Shown here: positions 5,734 through 8,641 of the stretch, one piece after another | Position numbering within the stretch: the first letter of the stretch is position 1 | How the letters are laid out: each line of letters begins with the position of its first letter | Origin: Flavobacteriaceae bacterium | GTDB lineage: Bacteria; Bacteroidota; Bacteroidia; Flavobacteriales; Flavobacteriaceae | Direction: 5' to 3' | Length of the DNA: 8,641 nt | Assembly: GCA_947458575.1 (NCBI GenBank) | Contig: CANHBE010000102.1 | Location: 1-8,641 of the forward strand | The notes under the pieces: generated by a model | Told to the model about the DNA's origin: nothing | The model's database searches: none | What the model saw: only the letters and a program-made list of their open reading frames with translations | Position numbers and translations under genes: made by a program

Positions 5734-8154
5734 ATGAAAATTTCATATAATTGGCTCAAACAATTCATTAAAATCAATTCGAAATCTGAGGAAGTAGCTG
5801 CGCTTTTAACTGACCTCGGATTGGAGGTTGAAGTGGTGGAGAAATATCAATCGGTAAAAGGCGGATTGGAAGGAATTATGGTTGGACACGTGTTAACTTG
5901 CGTCAAGCATCCCAATGCCGATCGACTAAATGTTACGACAGTTGATCTAGGCGACGGAAATCCTGTTCAAATTGTCTGTGGCGCCGCCAATGTTGCGGTC
6001 GGTCAGAAAGTGGCTGTAGCAACTATAGGCACAACGCTATATGATCAAGAAGGAAATGCATTCGTCATCAAGAAAGGGAAAATACGCGATGAGGAAAGTC
6101 ACGGTATGATTTGTGCCGAAGACGAAATCGGCCTTGGTACAAGTCATGAAGGCATTATGGTTTTAGATGCAAATTTAAAACCCGGAACCTCTGTAGCACA
6201 AGTTTTTAAAGTGGAAAACGATGAGATTTTTGAAATCGGTTTAACACCAAATCGTGCTGATGCCATGAGCCATCTTGGAACCGCGCGCGATCTGAGAGCA
6301 GGATTGATTCAAAGAGGAACCAATGTAGAACTTATTACGCCTTCGGTAAGCAATTTTAGAATAGATAAGCGGACCTTAAAAATAGATGTTAAAGTAGACA
6401 ATAATAAACTGGCACCACGCTATTGTGGTGTTACAATTTCAGGAATTACTGTCAAGCCATCACCTGAATGGTTGCAAAACCGTCTAAAATCGATTGGACT
6501 CAATCCGAAAAACAACATTGTAGACGTGACCAATTATGTCTTGCATGAATTAGGCCAGCCCTTGCATGCCTTTGATGCAGCAAAAATATCAGGAAAGATT
6601 CAGGTTAAGACCGTTGCTGCAGGAACAAAATTTACAACACTGGATGGCGTAGAACGAACATTACACGAGGAAGATTTGATGATTTGTGACGACAATGGTC
6701 CGATGTGTATCGCCGGTGTTTTTGGTGGTAAAGAATCTGGTGTGATCGAAACAACGACCAATATTTTCTTGGAAAGTGCTTATTTCAATCCGGTTAGTGT
6801 CCGCAAAACCGCAAAGCGACACGGATTGAGTACTGACTCTTCTTTCCGTTTTGAAAGAGGTATCGATCCAACCATCACAGAATATGCGCTGAAACGAGCT
6901 GCATTGCTGATTCAAGAAGTAGCCGGAGGAGAGATCACCTCAGATATCATCGACATTTATCCCAAGAAAATAGAAGACTTCCCGGTATTTCTAAATTTTG
7001 CGAAGACAGCCAAACTAATCGGACAAGAGCTACCGAAAGAAGTCATTAAGAAAATACTGGCATCGCTCGATATCAAAGTCAATAGCGTGACGGATGCAGG
7101 ACTTGGACTCACAATTCCCGCTTATCGCGTGGATGTTCAGCGAGAAATTGATGTCATTGAAGAAATCTTGAGAGTGTATGGCTATAACAATATTAATTTT
7201 ACGAAGAAACTCAATGCAACTGTAGCGAATTCCTCTCGAACAGAAGACTACAAACTTCAAAATATAGTCGGCAATCAACTCAATGCCATGGGTTTTCATG
7301 AGATGATGGCCAATTCGCTAACTAGTCCGGAGTATATTGCCCTTTCAGCTATGCTCAAAGAAGAGCATAATGTGACGATGTTAAATCCGCTCAGCAATGA
7401 GTTGTCTGCGATGCGACAGTCATTGTTATTTTCGGGACTGGAAGCTGTTTCGTACAATATCAATAGAAGAAATTCCAATCTCAAACTATTCGAATTCGGT
7501 AAAACCTACCGTCATTTGGAATCGGGCTACGAAGAAATAAAACACCTTTCGCTATTTTTATCAGGAAATAGAACTGCTGAGAATTGGACTGCTCCAGAAG
7601 TGGCTACGGACTTCTATTTATTCAAAGGATATATAGACGGAATATTCTCTCGATTGGGTATTGAGAAAATCATTTTTGAACCTGTTAAATCAGATGTTTT
7701 TTCAGAAGGATTGACCGGAATGATTGGAGACCAAATACTTATAGAGTTTGGTCTTGTGAAAAAAAGTATTCTCAAGCACTTTGATATTAAGCAAGATGTT
7801 TTGTATGCCGATTTCAATTGGAATTTGCTTTTGAAAACAATCAGTACCAAAATCAAGTTTACAGACATCCCGAGATATCCTGAAGTTCGCAGAGATCTCG
7901 CGCTTTTAATTGATGAAAACACCAGCTTTGAATCGATTTACCGCATCGCGCGACAAACGGAAAAATCACTGTTGAAAAACATAGTCCTTTTTGATGTTTA
8001 CACCGGAAAAAATCTCCCGGAAGGCAAAAAGTCATACGCAGTTAGTTTTACGATTCAAGACACAACAAAAACGTTAACCGAAGAGCAGATCGATAAAATC
8101 ATGCTTAAGCTGCAAAAAAGTTTAACATCCGAATTGGGAGCTATTTTGCGTTAA
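5734..8154 (+). CDS. pheT: Phenylalanyl-tRNA synthetase beta subunit
   Basis: PheT pairs with PheS in an alpha2-beta2 enzyme that charges tRNA-Phe in the cytoplasm; the beta subunit binds tRNA and edits mischarged Tyr-tRNA-Phe. At 806 residues it is the normal length for the long bacterial type. The N-terminus MKISYNWLKQFI is diagnostic and fixes the start. The domains in order are: EMAPII-like tRNA-binding domain at about 40-150 ('HPNADRLNVTTVDLG'), the NRADAMSHLG segment from 173, the B3/B4 editing domain at about 210-390 with His278 in 'LHAFD' and the 'AGVFGGKESGV' loop, the B5 DNA-binding-like domain at about 400-480, the catalytic-like core to about 690, and the C-terminal ferredoxin-fold anticodon-binding domain from about 709 ('FTDIPRYPEVRRDLALLID') to the end. 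Nothing is truncated. pheS is not adjacent here; it must lie outside the window. The downstream small gene begins 44 bases later. Confidence 0.98.
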   Translation: MKISYNWLKQFIKINSKSEEVAALLTDLGLEVEVVEKYQSVKGGLEGIMVGHVLTCVKHPNADRLNVTTVDLGDGNPVQIVCGAANVAVGQKVAVATIGTTLYDQEGNAFVIKKGKIRDEESHGMICAEDEIGLGTSHEGIMVLDANLKPGTSVAQVFKVENDEIFEIGLTPNRADAMSHLGTARDLRAGLIQRGTNVELITPSVSNFRIDKRTLKIDVKVDNNKLAPRYCGVTISGITVKPSPEWLQNRLKSIGLNPKNNIVDVTNYVLHELGQPLHAFDAAKISGKIQVKTVAAGTKFTTLDGVERTLHEEDLMICDDNGPMCIAGVFGGKESGVIETTTNIFLESAYFNPVSVRKTAKRHGLSTDSSFRFERGIDPTITEYALKRAALLIQEVAGGEITSDIIDIYPKKIEDFPVFLNFAKTAKLIGQELPKEVIKKILASLDIKVNSVTDAGLGLTIPAYRVDVQREIDVIEEILRVYGYNNINFTKKLNATVANSSRTEDYKLQNIVGNQLNAMGFHEMMANSLTSPEYIALSAMLKEEHNVTMLNPLSNELSAMRQSLLFSGLEAVSYNINRRNSNLKLFEFGKTYRHLESGYEEIKHLSLFLSGNRTAENWTAPEVATDFYLFKGYIDGIFSRLGIEKIIFEPVKSDVFSEGLTGMIGDQILIEFGLVKKSILKHFDIKQDVLYADFNWNLLLKTISTKIKFTDIPRYPEVRRDLALLIDENTSFESIYRIARQTEKSLLKNIVLFDVYTGKNLPEGKKSYAVSFTIQDTTKTLTEEQIDKIMLKLQKSLTSELGAILR

Positions 8155-8159
8155 ATGAA

Positions 8160-8167
8160 TAGCTTTG
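8160..8167 (+). promoter_or_regulatory. Possible -7 promoter box of the small secreted protein gene
   Basis: TAGCTTTG matches TAnnTTTG and is 31 bases before the ATG at 8199. The nearest candidate -33 element (ATTG ending at 8136) is 23 bases away, at the long end of the range, and lies inside pheT. Read-through from pheT is an equally good explanation for expression. Confidence 0.35.
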
Positions 8168-8198
8168 TATTGAATTCTAACCGTTAAACTACAATTAT

Positions 8199-8588
8199 AT
8201 GAAAATCAACTTATTTGCTATTGCCCTTTTCATGCTGGCAATACACAACGTCACTGCACAATCGACCTTCGACAAATGGCCGGCAATCAAGGAGTTTCAC
8301 AGTGTCATGTCGCAAACATTTCATCCCGCTGAGGAAGGAAATTTACAACCGATTAAGACCCGTTCTGAAGAATTAATGAACAAAGCTTCAGCGCTCTTAA
8401 AAACCGGAATACCGGAAGAATTTGGTACAGCAGCGGTGTACGCATCAGCAGAAAAACTACAATTGAAAAGTAAGGCATTGCACAAATTAGTACTTGCTAA
8501 AGGATCAGATGCAGAGATTACTAAATCATTGACTGAATTGCATGATGTGTTTCATGACATTGTTGGACTCTGCTCAGAAAAACACTAG
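8199..8588 (+). CDS. Small secreted helical protein of unknown function
   Basis: This 129-residue protein begins with a clear signal peptide (residues 1-20, ending NVTA before QS), so the mature product of about 109 residues should be periplasmic or secreted. There is no lipobox cysteine. The mature part is almost wholly helical in character: a helix at about 26-42 ('WPAIKEFHSVMSQTFHP'), one at 48-68, one at 73-101 and one at 104-124 ('ITKSLTELHDVFHDIVGLC'). This suggests a four-helix bundle of the size of cytochrome b562 or c', though there is no CxxCH haem site. Possible metal or haem ligands are Met37, His34, His42, His115, His119 and Cys125. The sequence pattern is one I associate with uncharacterised proteins of Bacteroidota, but I know no proven function. 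It follows pheT by 44 bases and may be cotranscribed. Confidence 0.85.
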   Translation: MKINLFAIALFMLAIHNVTAQSTFDKWPAIKEFHSVMSQTFHPAEEGNLQPIKTRSEELMNKASALLKTGIPEEFGTAAVYASAEKLQLKSKALHKLVLAKGSDAEITKSLTELHDVFHDIVGLCSEKH

Positions 8589-8639
8589 TATTTGATAATT
8601 TAACTTGAATACATAATCGACCACAAATACGCCTTTTTT
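8588..8639 (+). terminator. Possible weak terminator after the small secreted protein gene
   Basis: GTATTTG at 8588-8594 is complementary to CAAATAC at 8624-8630, and GCC plus six T follows at 8631-8639. The 29-base loop is long and the stem A/T-rich, so this is only a tentative terminator. Confidence 0.25.
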
Positions 8640-8641
8640 AA

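Overview
The window reads as ordinary chromosome of a member of the Bacteroidota. The evidence is moderate A+T content, several TAnnTTTG-type -7 boxes upstream of genes, weak or absent Shine-Dalgarno sequences, and proteins of Bacteroidota type: a secreted M1 peptidase, a stand-alone pheT not next to pheS, and a small secreted protein with the segment 'MSQTFHPAEEGNL'. I cannot place it more precisely from sequence alone.

Layout, left to right. (1) Positions 1-1640, minus strand: the N-terminal 546 codons of a secreted M1-family zinc aminopeptidase, cut off by the left edge. (2) Positions 1641-1786: a divergent promoter region with a -7 box on each side and a short 8-bp-period tandem repeat. 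(3) Positions 1787-3889, plus strand: complete recG. (4) Positions 3890-4629: a scar. It holds a possible old promoter, a start codon with only seven codons, a fragment that looks like the last transmembrane part of an RND (HAE1/AcrB-like) efflux pump, and the C-terminal part of a TolC-family outer-membrane factor. The last two are fused in one open frame. I read it as the collapsed remains of a tripartite efflux operon. (5) Positions 4630-5496: a complete bestrophin-family channel gene. (6) Positions 5497-5733: a gene-free stretch with a 14-bp imperfect inverted repeat and then a promoter-like box. (7) Positions 5734-8154: complete pheT, the phenylalanyl-tRNA synthetase beta subunit. (8) Positions 8199-8588: a small secreted helical protein of unknown function.

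The genes do not form one functional system. recG (DNA repair) and pheT (translation) are housekeeping genes; the peptidase, the channel and the small secreted protein belong to the envelope or exterior. pheT and the 129-residue gene are only 44 bases apart and may share a transcript. The most unusual part is the RND/TolC chimera at about 4012-4536. I found no CRISPR array, tRNA, rRNA, transposase or recognisable defence system.
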